DNA of 64,000 bases, from NCBI GenBank assembly GCA_020073445.1, contig JAIQFE010000007.1, forward strand, positions 1 through 64,000, written 5' to 3'. Made by a program: the position numbers and the translations under genes. The notes under the pieces are model-generated. The model saw only the letters and a list, made by a program, of their open reading frames with translations. It did no database searches and was not told the origin of the DNA. This stretch comes from Terriglobia bacterium (lineage in GTDB: Bacteria > Acidobacteriota > Terriglobia > Bryobacterales > Bryobacteraceae). Positions 1 through 7,752 of this stretch are shown here, in pieces (position 1 is the stretch's first letter; each line of letters opens with the position of its first letter).

Positions 1-163
1 GACGTCCGTTGTTGGCGTAGATCCTGGCAAACTGCGGCGACATCTCCTTCAGGATCGGATCCACTAGCCCACGGATCGCTCGCAGCGGATGGTCTTGTGG
101 AATCCGTTCTTCCGGTGCGATGTAACTGAAAACTCCGTCCTGATGTTCATCTTGTCCGCGCAT
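1..163 (-). CDS. Transposase, N-terminal fragment (DUF772-type)
   Basis: The reverse strand reads from an ATG at 163 through 54 codons without a stop to the window edge. The protein starts MRGQDEHQDGVFSYI and continues with PEERIPQDHPLRAIR and a segment ending FARIYANNGR. The block VPQDHPLR/IPQDHPLR is typical of the N-terminal DUF772 domain of IS5/IS1182-like DDE transposases common in soil bacteria. The catalytic DDE domain would lie beyond the edge. It reads away from fabG, and nothing suggests a functional link to its neighbours. Confidence 0.75.
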   Translation of the reverse strand, partial: MRGQDEHQDGVFSYIAPEERIPQDHPLRAIRGLVDPILKEMSPQFARIYANNGR

Positions 164-228
164 TACTACAAGACGTTTGCTTCTGCTTAGAGGCTACGCC
201 CCTGCAGAGTTTTTCAGCAAGCTCCTAG
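1..228 (-). mobile_element. Partial insertion sequence (IS5/IS1182-like), cut by the window edge
   Basis: The left edge holds the 5' part of a transposase gene read leftwards, followed on its upstream side by an AT-richer tract (204-228, containing GAGTTTTTCAGCAAGC) that resembles the terminal inverted repeat of this IS type. The other end lies outside the window, so element length and target duplication cannot be judged. Family assignment is from recall of the N-terminal sequence and the end motif. Confidence 0.6.
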
Positions 229-249
229 ATCAGGTGCGGCGCGAAGTTG

Positions 250-981
250 CTACATGTACATTCCGCCGTTGACGTCGAGCACGTGTCCGGTGATGTAGCC
301 AGCCTCTTCGCTCGCCAGGAAACGCACCGCCGCCGCAACATCCTCCACCTTTCCGAACCGCTTCAGGGGAATATGCGCCAGAAGAGTATTTTTTACCTCG
401 TCGGAGAGCCCCGCGGTCATGTCCGTCTCGATGAACCCGGGCGCCACGGAATTGACCGTGACATTCCGGCTGGCGATTTCCTGGGCCAGGGACTTCGTCA
501 GCCCGATCAACCCGGCCTTCGACGCGACATAATTCGATTGCCCAGGATTGCCCGTCTCGCCGACGATCGATGAGATGTTGATGATCCGGCCCCAGCGCTC
601 CTTGAGCATAGAGGGCAGCACTTGCTGGATCGCCAGGAACGCGCCGGTGAGGTTGGTCGCCAGCACGGCGTCCCAATCCTCCTTCTTCATGCGCATCGCC
701 AAGCCGTCCTTAGTGATGCCGGCGTTGTTGATCAGGATGTCGATCTTACCCGCTTTGGCAAAGGCCTCTTTGATAGATTCCGGCGAAGCGAGGTCGATCG
801 CGACGCACGTGGCGCGGGGAATTTGCATCGCCGCTTCTTCCAGTTTTTTCTCGTCCCGCGCGGCCAGGATGACGCGCGCTCCCGCATCGCTGAGGGCCTG
901 GGCGCACGCCCGTCCGATCCCGCGGCTCGCCCCCGTAATAAAAGCTGTCCTGTTGGTCATGTTTGGCATGTAATCTTCCAT
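250..981 (-). CDS. fabG: 3-oxoacyl-[acyl-carrier-protein] reductase FabG
   Basis: This short-chain dehydrogenase reduces 3-oxoacyl-ACP with NADPH in fatty acid elongation. The sequence has the glycine-rich cofactor motif TGASRGIGR near residue 17, the NNAG motif, the serine of NISSIV, the catalytic YVASK, and the FabG-typical tail YITGHVLDVNGGMYM. At 243 aa it is normal length. Three ATG starts are possible (981, 969, 960); the shorter ones begin right before the Rossmann fold and fit family length better. Its start faces that of ubiD with only 11-32 bp between, so each promoter must lie in or against the other gene. FabG-type reductases outside fab clusters can serve other pathways, so the substrate is family inference. 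Confidence 0.88.
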   Translation of the reverse strand: MEDYMPNMTNRTAFITGASRGIGRACAQALSDAGARVILAARDEKKLEEAAMQIPRATCVAIDLASPESIKEAFAKAGKIDILINNAGITKDGLAMRMKKEDWDAVLATNLTGAFLAIQQVLPSMLKERWGRIINISSIVGETGNPGQSNYVASKAGLIGLTKSLAQEIASRNVTVNSVAPGFIETDMTAGLSDEVKNTLLAHIPLKRFGKVEDVAAAVRFLASEEAGYITGHVLDVNGGMYM

Positions 982-992
982 AATAGTGGAAC

Positions 993-2456
993 ATGGCTTA
1001 TGACGACTTGCGCGAGTTCATCCGCGCCTTAGAGAAGCACGGCGAGCTCAAGCGCATCCCTTTCGAGGTCGACCCGGTACTCGAAATCACGGAATTCGCC
1101 GACCGCAGCGTGAAATCCGGCGGCCCGGCGCTATTGTTCGAAAAGCCCAAGGGCTCGGACATCCCCGTCCTGATCAACGCGTTCGCCAGCATGCGGCGGA
1201 TGGAGATCGCGCTGGAAGTATCGTCAGTCGAAGAGATCGCCGGCCGTATTTCCGAGCTGCTGGCGATGCAGAAGCCCGAAGGCCTGCTCGGGAAACTCAA
1301 GATGCTGCCGAAGCTGGCCGACCTGGCGTCGGTGTTCCCCAAAACGGTTTCCAGCGGGCCGTGTAAGGACGTCATCCGTCCTCAAGGCAAGTTCGATCTG
1401 AACTACCTGCCGATCCTGCATTGCTGGCCGCAGGACGCCGGCCGCTTCATCACCTTGCCGATGGTGTTCTCGCGCAATCCTGACACCGGCAAGCGCAATT
1501 GCGGCTGCTACCGGCTCCAGGTGTTCGACGGCAAGACGACCGGGATGCACTGGCAGACTCATAAGCAGGGCGCGGAGCACTATCGCCGCCTCCAGGCGAA
1601 GCAAGGCGTTAAATCCAATGTGACGCGCATGGACATCGCCGTCGCGATCGGTTCCGATCCGGCGACCATGTACTCGGCGATCCTCCCGTTGCCTCCCGAC
1701 TTGGACGAGATGATGATCGCCGGATTCCTCCGCGGCAAGCCCGTCGAGATGGTCAAGTGCGAAACCAACGATCTCGAAGTGCCCGCCAACAGCGAGATCG
1801 TGCTCGAAGGCTACGTTGAGCTAGGCGAGCTCCGGCGTGAGGGACCGTTCGGAGACCATACCGGCTTCTACTCGCTCGACGACGAATACCCGGTGTTCCA
1901 CGTCACCTGCGTCACGCATCGCAAGAACCCGATTTACGCGACCACCATCGTCGGCCCGCCGCCCATGGAGGATTTCTACATGGGCAAGGCGATCGAGCGC
2001 ATCTTCCTGCCGTTGATGCGGCTGCAGCTCCCCGAGATTCGCGACATCTCCATGCCCGCCGAAGGGATCTTCCACAACCTGATCCTGGTGGCGATCCGCA
2101 AATCGTACCCAGGCCACGCGCGCAAGGTGATGCACGCGATCTGGGGCCTCGGACAGGCGATGTTCTCGAAGTGCATCGTGGTGGTCGATGAGGACGTCGA
2201 CGTGCAGAACTCCAGCGAAGTCGCCTGGAAGGCGCTCAACAACATCGATCCGGAGCGCGATATCCAGTTTGTGCTGGGTCCCGTCGACTCGCTGGACCAT
2301 TCCAGCCGCCTTCCGAACTATGGATCAAAGATGGGCGTCGACGCGACCAAGAAGTGGCCCGAGGAAGGTTTCACGCGCCCGTGGCCCGACGTGATCCGTA
2401 TGCCGGACGATGTTCGCGCCCGCGTCGATGCGCTGTGGAAGAAAGCCGGGCTGTAA
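993..2456 (+). CDS. ubiD: UbiD-family decarboxylase
   Basis: The 487-aa protein matches the prenyl-FMN dependent UbiD decarboxylases, which remove carboxylates from aromatic or alpha,beta-unsaturated acids (4-hydroxy-3-polyprenylbenzoate in quinone synthesis for the classical member). Visible family blocks are the N-terminal DLREFIRALEKHGEL, the region NCGCYRLQVFDGKTTGMHWQ, the REGPFGDHTGFYSLDDEYPVF segment around residues 280-300 carrying the catalytic E-R-E type residues, and the C-terminal SRLPNYGSKMGVDATKKW. The cofactor-making partner UbiX is encoded at 27867-28475. Substrate cannot be told from sequence; menaquinone (futalosine or MenA-type) or aromatic acid metabolism are both possible. 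Confidence 0.9.
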   Translation: MAYDDLREFIRALEKHGELKRIPFEVDPVLEITEFADRSVKSGGPALLFEKPKGSDIPVLINAFASMRRMEIALEVSSVEEIAGRISELLAMQKPEGLLGKLKMLPKLADLASVFPKTVSSGPCKDVIRPQGKFDLNYLPILHCWPQDAGRFITLPMVFSRNPDTGKRNCGCYRLQVFDGKTTGMHWQTHKQGAEHYRRLQAKQGVKSNVTRMDIAVAIGSDPATMYSAILPLPPDLDEMMIAGFLRGKPVEMVKCETNDLEVPANSEIVLEGYVELGELRREGPFGDHTGFYSLDDEYPVFHVTCVTHRKNPIYATTIVGPPPMEDFYMGKAIERIFLPLMRLQLPEIRDISMPAEGIFHNLILVAIRKSYPGHARKVMHAIWGLGQAMFSKCIVVVDEDVDVQNSSEVAWKALNNIDPERDIQFVLGPVDSLDHSSRLPNYGSKMGVDATKKWPEEGFTRPWPDVIRMPDDVRARVDALWKKAGL

Positions 2457-2541
2457 GGAATGGGACTGCCTCCAATTCCGAAGAACCAGTCCGGCCCCTG
2501 TCCAAAGCGCTTCGCCGGAATTGGCTGGCTGTCCCCATTCC
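2457..2541. repeat. Dispersed hairpin repeat, class A, copy 1
   Basis: The left arm (2457-2480) begins GGAATGGGACTGCC and the right arm (2516-2541) ends GGCTGTCCCCATTCC. The arms are near-complementary over about 24 bases, including an inner AATTCCG/CGGAATT stem. It sits directly after the ubiD stop and before tRNA-His. The outer GGGACTGCC/GGCTGTCCC blocks recur at 7629 and 31075 with different inner stems. Confidence 0.8.
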
Positions 2542-2575
2542 TAAACGTCGCGCTACTGTTAAACTAAAGAGACGC

Positions 2576-2653
2576 GGCGGCTGTAGCTCAGTTGGTAGTA
2601 GCGCCAGATTGTGGTTCTGGATGTCGTGGGTTCAAATCCCACCAGCCGCCCCA
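2576..2653 (+). tRNA. tRNA-His (GTG anticodon)
   Basis: The cloverleaf is clear: an extra 5' G at 2576 facing C73 (typical of tRNA-His), a 7-bp acceptor stem GCGGCTG/CAGCCGC, anticodon loop TTGTGGT on a CCAGA/TCTGG stem, a T arm with GGGTTCAAATCCC, and an encoded CCA at 2651-2653. The D stem has a C/T mismatch at its inner end, so it is slightly weaker than usual. Its 3' 21 bases are duplicated at 4869-4889, marking it as an integration target. Confidence 0.95.
2633..2653 (+). repeat. Left attachment-site repeat (attL, tRNA-His 3' end)
   Basis: These 21 bases form the T-arm 3' half, acceptor 3' strand and CCA of the tRNA. They are identical to 4869-4889. Insertion here leaves the tRNA intact, the usual outcome of tyrosine-recombinase integration at tRNA 3' ends. 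Confidence 0.8.
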
Positions 2654-2941
2654 AAGTCCCCCACAAGTTCTCAAAGAGTTGCGCGCCGACTCGCGGACCG
2701 TCTCTGCGCTTCGTCTCTCGCGTTCCGGTCCCCTGCACTTCGCCTATTACCTCTGCCGGACCACAAGACGTTGGCCTGCGATGAATCCAAACTGACAGAT
2801 CATGTCTGGGAATCGGCGAACTACTGGCGTAGAATAAGGCGAAGTCGATTCAGAAACTTCGATTAGGCTGCCATCGCTCGGATGCTGCAAACGATATGGC
2901 GTGAGAAGCGGCCGGATTGGACTGTATCATGAATCTCATGA

Positions 2942-3706
2942 GTGAACCATATGGGATTGATCAAGGCTCTCCGAGAGGAGATGCCGGTAATTAGGCAGGC
3001 TCCGTGGGCTATCGGATCTTCCGTTCTCATCCTGACGGCAGCGGCAGCGGTCGTGATCTATGCTCTGTTTAGTGCGGATCTGTCAGCCAAGACTAGTCTA
3101 ATAAATACGCTGACAGGGCAAGTAGCAGCCCTTCAACGAGAGGTAGAAACCCTCAAGAGCGGGGCGAAGACTGATCCCCCGCCGAATGTGCAAACTCGTC
3201 CAGAGCCAGCCAAGAGATTCGCCCCTGCGACACCAAAAGTAGATCGGTCAGTCAAGATTGGCAATAAGAACGAATTCACAAACAGCCCCATAGTCACGGG
3301 AGATGGGAATACTGTTAACGTGAATCCCATCGCGCCGCCCAGGAAACTTACCAAGGAGCAAGAGGATAGGCTGGAGGCGTTAGTTAAATCAATAGGACCA
3401 CACGAGATCGCCTTCCGCCATAGCCCAGGAAATGATGACGCCCAACAGTTCGCCGATCAATTGCAGGGAGTAATTGTTACGCGTGGAGGTTGGAAATCCA
3501 CACGGCCAAAATTCCTAATCGCCCAACGGGAGGTGTATGGCGTTTGGGTATTTGTTCAGAGCGCAGACGCTCCTCCACCTGCGGCCACAATGCTCTTGGA
3601 CGCGCTAAATGACAAATTCTTGGCGTTGGGTGCGAAGGGGATTGAGGTTCCTGACTTAGCCCCAGGCTCAATTGATTTGATGGTTGGTTTGCCAGAAAAA
3701 AAGTGA
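2942..3706 (+). CDS. Unrecognised single-pass membrane protein of the island
   Basis: No family is recognised. The 254-aa product has a short cytoplasmic N-terminus, one transmembrane helix around residues 24-45 (GSSVLILTAAAAVVIYALF), a likely coiled coil at about 50-73 (LINTLTGQVAALQREVETLK), a proline-rich linker, then an Asn/Gly/Thr-rich strand-like stretch around 105-128 (NKNEFTNSPIVTGDGNTVNV) and a globular C-terminal half. Starts at GTG 2942 or ATG 2951 are both possible. Its base composition is less GC-rich than flanking core genes, in line with acquisition together with the island. Confidence 0.7.
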   Translation: MNHMGLIKALREEMPVIRQAPWAIGSSVLILTAAAAVVIYALFSADLSAKTSLINTLTGQVAALQREVETLKSGAKTDPPPNVQTRPEPAKRFAPATPKVDRSVKIGNKNEFTNSPIVTGDGNTVNVNPIAPPRKLTKEQEDRLEALVKSIGPHEIAFRHSPGNDDAQQFADQLQGVIVTRGGWKSTRPKFLIAQREVYGVWVFVQSADAPPPAATMLLDALNDKFLALGAKGIEVPDLAPGSIDLMVGLPEKK

Positions 3707-4018
3707 ACGTCCTCCGTCGGAAACACGTGTCGTCAGAGGCACTATGCTCTCGTCGACAGGTGCCGGAAGGTATATCGCGGCTGCAGGCTCGGGTTTCTTC
3801 ACCCTTCCCTCTCTTCTCAGCAACACGATTTTAGTGAACCGAAGGACTTCCATTGGGTCCAATGGAAGTGAGCTACCGATCCGCGCTGGGCAGAGTATTG
3901 GGACTACTAGCACTCACAATCTAACGCCAATCGCCCAGAATCTGCCTTTCTTGGTGTATACTACGTGGAACATTTGCAGTCAAATTTACACTCGGCTTAA
4001 GTGCCACGAGGTAACCAA
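3707..4018. other. Intergenic region of the island with a perfect 24-nt dyad
   Basis: About 310 bp separate the two island genes. No convincing gene is seen. It contains a perfect inverted repeat at 3846-3869 (11-bp arms ACTTCCATTGG around GT) without a T-run, which could be a protein binding site or RNA hairpin. TATACT at 3957-3962 could be a -10 element for the downstream PEP-CTERM gene, but no clean -35 is visible. Confidence 0.5.
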
Positions 4019-4750
4019 ATGTCTAGAGGGAAACTAGCTGTTCTCTTTGCGGCGTCATGTTTAGCGGCGTTCGGAAGTACGATCGTCGTTCCAAATTTCA
4101 ATGCAGGTAACGTGGGCAATGAAACGGATTCCACGGACGGCGGTGGTGACGTTCGATCCCAACAGCTTCTCGGATCAGGCCAGTTTTCCTCAGTGGGCGG
4201 CTCGCTCCTGATCGATCAACTTTCCTTCCGCGCTTCTCCAGGAACGGGACCGGTGGACTTCAGCATGGCCTCCCTGAGCCTTTATTTATCCACTAGCTCA
4301 AAGTTTCCGAATACGGGTGGTCCACTCCTGAGCACGACTTACGCGGACAATGTCGGGCCTGACAACACACTGGTATTTTCTGGTCCCGTTTCTTTTACCT
4401 CTCCTGGCTGCGCGGGTCCTGCCGTATGTCCATTCGACCTTAATATAAATTTCACGACTCCCTTCTTGTACAACCCCACGCTTGGCAGACTCCTGCTCGA
4501 CCTCAATATTACCGGTCTTTCTGGCGGCGATGGTAAGTTGGACTCCGTCAGCTTCCCTGGGCCCAACGGTGGCAGCATCGCCAACGTTTCCGGCGTATTG
4601 AATGACGCAACCGGCAATTTCGGTTTTGATGGAGATATTGTCCAGCTTCGCTACACGGCAGTTCCGGAACCCACCGCTGGAGCACTGATGTTCATGGGCG
4701 CAGCGGCTCTAGCGCTGATGAAGCGCCATCGCTCTGCGAGGGCGCATTGA
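4019..4750 (+). CDS. PEP-CTERM sorting-signal protein
   Basis: The 243-aa protein is exported and probably surface-displayed or released. It has an N-terminal signal peptide (KLAVLFAASCLAAFG), a beta-rich body with many Ser/Thr/Gly/Asn residues, and a C-terminal PEP-CTERM tail: VPEP near residue 216, a hydrophobic helix (TAGALMFMGAAALALM) and a basic end KRHRSARAH. Such tails are recognised by exosortase in Gram-negative bacteria; no exosortase gene lies in the window. ATG 4019 is preferred over 4001 because the signal peptide then begins normally. The body is unassigned; lectin-like or polymer-associated roles are common in the group. Confidence 0.8.
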   Translation: MSRGKLAVLFAASCLAAFGSTIVVPNFNAGNVGNETDSTDGGGDVRSQQLLGSGQFSSVGGSLLIDQLSFRASPGTGPVDFSMASLSLYLSTSSKFPNTGGPLLSTTYADNVGPDNTLVFSGPVSFTSPGCAGPAVCPFDLNINFTTPFLYNPTLGRLLLDLNITGLSGGDGKLDSVSFPGPNGGSIANVSGVLNDATGNFGFDGDIVQLRYTAVPEPTAGALMFMGAAALALMKRHRSARAH

Positions 4751-4868
4751 AACGGCCAGGGCTAGAATCGCGGCCCGTCTCTGTACCGTCTCTCTGAAGC
4801 CCGATTCGCTAGGTTTGTCGGGTTCCGCATGTCTCGGAGTCCACGGGAACACGGACCTCGGTGTCTTC

Positions 4869-4889
4869 CAAATCCCACCAGCCGCCCCA
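4869..4889 (+). repeat. Right attachment-site repeat (attR)
   Basis: An exact 21-bp copy of the 3' end of tRNA-His, without the rest of the tRNA. It marks the far end of the inserted segment. Confidence 0.8.
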
Positions 4890-4903
4890 GAGTTCGACCC
4901 TGC

Positions 4904-5245
4904 TTAGGCCGCTCGCTTGGGCTTATTCTTCGCGTTCGTTAGCCGCTTGCGTCCGCCCCAGGCCTCGTTCATCAAATTGCGCAAGTCGCGAATCGCGCTG
5001 GTGTGAATCGCGGACACGGTGTCGAGCCAGCAGTTGTGGCAGGGGAACATATTCTCTTTTGTCTCCAACCCGCCCGCAAGTTGCCTTTCGTACTCCTCCC
5101 TGATGAACCGGAGTTCTGTCCGTGCCCACTGCCAGCGGAGCTTCTCGTCTGGGGGGAGGCGGAATTTTGGAAGGCTTTTGCTGAGGGGGGTCTCAATGGC
5201 GTTACCGCAGCGATAGCACTTATGTTGGGTTTTTGCTTTAGCCAT
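4904..5245 (-). CDS. Hypothetical protein with two CxxC pairs
   Basis: The family is not recognised. The 113-aa product has CYRC near residue 10 and CHNC near residue 69, a layout that suggests a single zinc site, with a basic N-terminus (MAKAKTQHK) and C-terminus (KNKPKRAA) and a charged helical middle. That makes a small zinc-binding or nucleic-acid-associated protein plausible. It ends 15 bp from the attR repeat and may be native or part of a composite island. No neighbouring gene reads with it. Confidence 0.6.
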   Translation of the reverse strand: MAKAKTQHKCYRCGNAIETPLSKSLPKFRLPPDEKLRWQWARTELRFIREEYERQLAGGLETKENMFPCHNCWLDTVSAIHTSAIRDLRNLMNEAWGGRKRLTNAKNKPKRAA

Positions 5246-5426
5246 AATCGGTTATCGGCGGCCCCCGCTCCGGGCCTTAGAGCGCACCCTTAAATTCGGT
5301 TTAATGCCGACCGAGTCGCCTAAAGTCCCACGTTTTGGGGAACCAATCACTAGTATCCTCAATCGAGGCGGCCTATGCAATGCGCCTCAAACCCTTCGCG
5401 ACCGATTCCGTCTATAGTAGTGATAT

Positions 5427-6032
5427 ATGCAAGATGAGCAGGGCACGCCTGCGGTAAGTGTGCCTCCTACAACCGTGCCCGCGGCAAACCCGCCCGGGAC
5501 CCTGTCGCCCGCGGTCGCCCGCAACGCGATTTCCTGGCTGCGCGATCTTTCGGTTAGCGTGGTCATCGCGATCATCGTCATCTTGTTCCTTTACCAGCCA
5601 GTCAAGGTCGAAGGCACCAGCATGACGCCGGCCCTCATCAACGAAGAGCGCATCTTCATCAACAAGTTCGTCTACCGCTTCGGCTTATCCGATATCGTCC
5701 GCGGCGATACGATCGTGTTCTGGGCACCCGAAGATCCTTCCAGGTCCTACATCAAGCGCGTGATCGGCGTCCCCGGCGACGTGGTCGAGATCGTCGACGG
5801 CACGGTGATTCTCAACGGCAAGCGCCTGGAAGAGCCGTACCTTATCGACATCAACCGCGATCGGATGTCGATGAGCCGCCGCTTGGTCGAAGCCGGGCAC
5901 TATTTTGTCCTGGGCGACCACCGTAACTCCTCGAACGACAGCCGCAGCTGGGGCACCGTCGCGCGCGACGCCATCTACGGTAAGGCCGTGTTCGTGTATT
6001 GGCCGCTGAACCGCCTGGGTCTTCTGCGCTAA
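5427..6032 (+). CDS. lepB: Signal peptidase I
   Basis: This membrane serine protease removes signal peptides from secreted proteins. The 201-aa protein has a proline/alanine-rich N-terminus, one transmembrane segment at about residues 45-63 (LSVSVVIAIIVILFLYQ), the catalytic serine in VEGTSMTPAL, the catalytic lysine in RSYIKRVIGVPGD, and the family box GDHRNSSNDSRSWG. Length fits short type I peptidases with a single anchor. It converges on the DUF2905 gene 3 bp away. It would serve the many signal-peptide proteins in this window. Confidence 0.93.
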   Translation: MQDEQGTPAVSVPPTTVPAANPPGTLSPAVARNAISWLRDLSVSVVIAIIVILFLYQPVKVEGTSMTPALINEERIFINKFVYRFGLSDIVRGDTIVFWAPEDPSRSYIKRVIGVPGDVVEIVDGTVILNGKRLEEPYLIDINRDRMSMSRRLVEAGHYFVLGDHRNSSNDSRSWGTVARDAIYGKAVFVYWPLNRLGLLR

Positions 6033-6035
6033 ACC

Positions 6036-6272
6036 CTATTTCCGCCCGATCAGCCACATTGCCAGGCTTAGGACCGCACTCACCACCAGGCACGTCACCA
6101 CTGGAAAGTAGAAAACGCCGTTCTTTCCGCGCACCACGATGTCGCCCGGCAAGCGACCCAGCTTGATCGGCAGCCGGTCGCCCAGCGTCATCAGAATGCC
6201 TATGGCGACCAGAATGAGTCCGATGATGATGACGGTTCGTCCCACGTCTTCATCATAGCTTCGAGCTTGCAC
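6036..6272 (-). CDS. DUF2905 family small membrane protein
   Basis: The 78-aa product has two transmembrane segments (VIIIGLILVAIGILMTL and a second near the C-terminus) separated by the conserved loop LGRLPGDIVVRGKNGVFYFPVVTC. This GRLPGDI...FYFP core is the DUF2905 signature. Function is unknown for the family. It reads against lepB and is divergent from gdhA with about 34 bp between starts. Confidence 0.85.
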   Translation of the reverse strand: MQARSYDEDVGRTVIIIGLILVAIGILMTLGDRLPIKLGRLPGDIVVRGKNGVFYFPVVTCLVVSAVLSLAMWLIGRK

Positions 6273-6306
6273 TGAGGGTGTTCGATAATGGGGGCGGAGC
6301 TCTCAT

Positions 6307-7623
6307 ATGATCACGGAATCCGCGCCGCCTTCGACTCTCCCACCCACCCCGACACTCAAAGCCGTAGACGGAATCGCGGACGAGTTTAACCCGCGCTTGT
6401 CCGCCGAAGCCCGCTTCGACGAAGCGGCCGAGCGTCTGGGGCTCGATGACGGGATGCGCAAGGTCCTGCGATCCCCGTCGCGCGAAATCATTGTCCACAT
6501 TCCGGTCCAGCTCGACGACGGGCGCCTGGAGGTATTCACCGGCTATCGCGTGCAGCATTCCATCGCGCGCGGGCCGGCCAAAGGCGGCATTCGTTACGCG
6601 CCCGACGTGACGCTCGACGAAGTCCGCGCGCTGGCTGCCTGGATGACCTGGAAATGCGCGGTGACCAACGTCCCATTCGGCGGCTCGAAGGGCGGGGTCA
6701 TCTGCGATCCGTCGATTCTTTCGCCTGTGGAACTGGAGCGCATCACGCGCCGCTATACCGCGGAGCTGTTCGAGTTTATCGGCCCTGAAATCGACGTTCC
6801 GGCGCCCGACGTCAACACCAATGACCAGACCATGGCGTGGATCATGGACACGTATTCTATGCACGCCCGCAAGACCGTGACCGCCGTGGTTACGGGCAAG
6901 CCCATCGACCTGGGAGGCTCGCGCGGACGCACCGAAGCGACCGGGCGCGGATGCATGATCGTCATCGATCAGGCCTTGCGCCGCCTGGGCCTCGACCGTT
7001 CGTCAACGCGCGTGGTGATCCAGGGATTCGGCAACGTAGGCGGCATGTCGGCCAAGCTGATGGCGCGCGCCGGTTTCAAGATTGTTTGCATCATCGAATT
7101 CGACGGCGCGGTTTACAATCCAAACGGTCTCGATATTCCGGCGCTGCTCAAGCACCGCAAGGACACCGGATCGATCACCGACTTTCCCGGGGGACAGAAC
7201 ATGGACCGCGAGGAGGCCATGTTCCTGGAAACCGACGTACTCTTGCCCGCCGCACATGAGAACGTCATCACCTCCAAGAACGCCTCCAAACTGCGGACCA
7301 AGATCCTGTGCGAGGGCGCCAACGGCCCCACCACCCATTTCGCCGATCCCATCCTGTCCGAGAAGGGCATCTTCGTGATCCCGGATATTCTGGCCAACGC
7401 TGGCGGCGTCACGGTGTCGTATTTCGAATGGGTGCAGGATCGCCAGGGCTACTTCTGGAATGAACAGATGGTCAACGATCGCCTGGAAGAGATCATGGTG
7501 AATAGCTTCAATGACGTGGTCGCCTACGCTGAGAAGCATGGCGTCAACAACCGTACGGCCGCGTATATGCTCGCCCTGGATCGCGTGGCTTTCGCCATCA
7601 AGCTTCGCGGTATCTACGCTTAG
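6307..7623 (+). CDS. gdhA: Glu/Leu/Phe/Val dehydrogenase (glutamate dehydrogenase)
   Basis: The enzyme interconverts glutamate and 2-oxoglutarate plus ammonia with NAD(P). The 438-aa protein has the substrate lysines in KGGIRYAP and [19 protein letters not shown] (about residues 95-125), the catalytic aspartate region [17 protein letters not shown], and the Rossmann motif [13 protein letters not shown] near residue 240. Length fits the hexameric family. N-terminal 20 residues are Pro-rich and poorly conserved. Coenzyme preference is not decidable here. A class A hairpin repeat follows its stop. Confidence 0.92.
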   Translation: MITESAPPSTLPPTPTLKAVDGIADEFNPRLSAEARFDEAAERLGLDDGMRKVLRSPSREIIVHIPVQLDDGRLEVFTGYRVQHSIARGPAKGGIRYAPDVTLDEVRALAAWMTWKCAVTNVPFGGSKGGVICDPSILSPVELERITRRYTAELFEFIGPEIDVPAPDVNTNDQTMAWIMDTYSMHARKTVTAVVTGKPIDLGGSRGRTEATGRGCMIVIDQALRRLGLDRSSTRVVIQGFGNVGGMSAKLMARAGFKIVCIIEFDGAVYNPNGLDIPALLKHRKDTGSITDFPGGQNMDREEAMFLETDVLLPAAHENVITSKNASKLRTKILCEGANGPTTHFADPILSEKGIFVIPDILANAGGVTVSYFEWVQDRQGYFWNEQMVNDRLEEIMVNSFNDVVAYAEKHGVNNRTAAYMLALDRVAFAIKLRGIYA

Positions 7624-7628
7624 TATCC

Positions 7629-7709
7629 GGGGGACTGCCTACCTGTTTCCACGCGGAGGATGGCCCGGTTCCATCAAAAAGGCGTCGAGGAAACAGGCTG
7701 GCTGTCCCC
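7629..7709. repeat. Dispersed hairpin repeat, class A, copy 2
   Basis: The left arm (7629-7650) reads GGGGGACTGCCTACCTGTTTCC in part and pairs with the right arm (7689-7709), GGAAACAGGCTGGCTGTCCCC in part. Outer blocks match copies at 2457 and 31075, while the inner stem CTGTTTCC/GGAAACAG is private to this copy yet still complementary. Confidence 0.8.
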
Positions 7710-7752
7710 TCTTCTTCGGTAGACTGAAAGATCGGTCAGGAGAACCTCTTCA

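Larger units (their letters stand above)
2633..4889. mobile_element. Small genomic island integrated at tRNA-His
   Basis: The last 21 bases of the tRNA gene, including CCA, recur exactly at 4869-4889, with a matching AGT two bases further on. The 2.2 kb between is visibly less GC-rich than its surroundings and holds two genes without core function: a one-pass membrane protein and a PEP-CTERM protein. No integrase is visible inside, so the element is a remnant or was mobilised in trans. The duplication is seen directly; the integration event is inferred. Confidence 0.75.

Noticed and set aside
5311-5329. AAAGTCCC after a GTCGCC, similar to the bases following tRNA-His, as a possible third attachment site
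   Set aside because: Only eight bases are shared and the tRNA end itself is not repeated.
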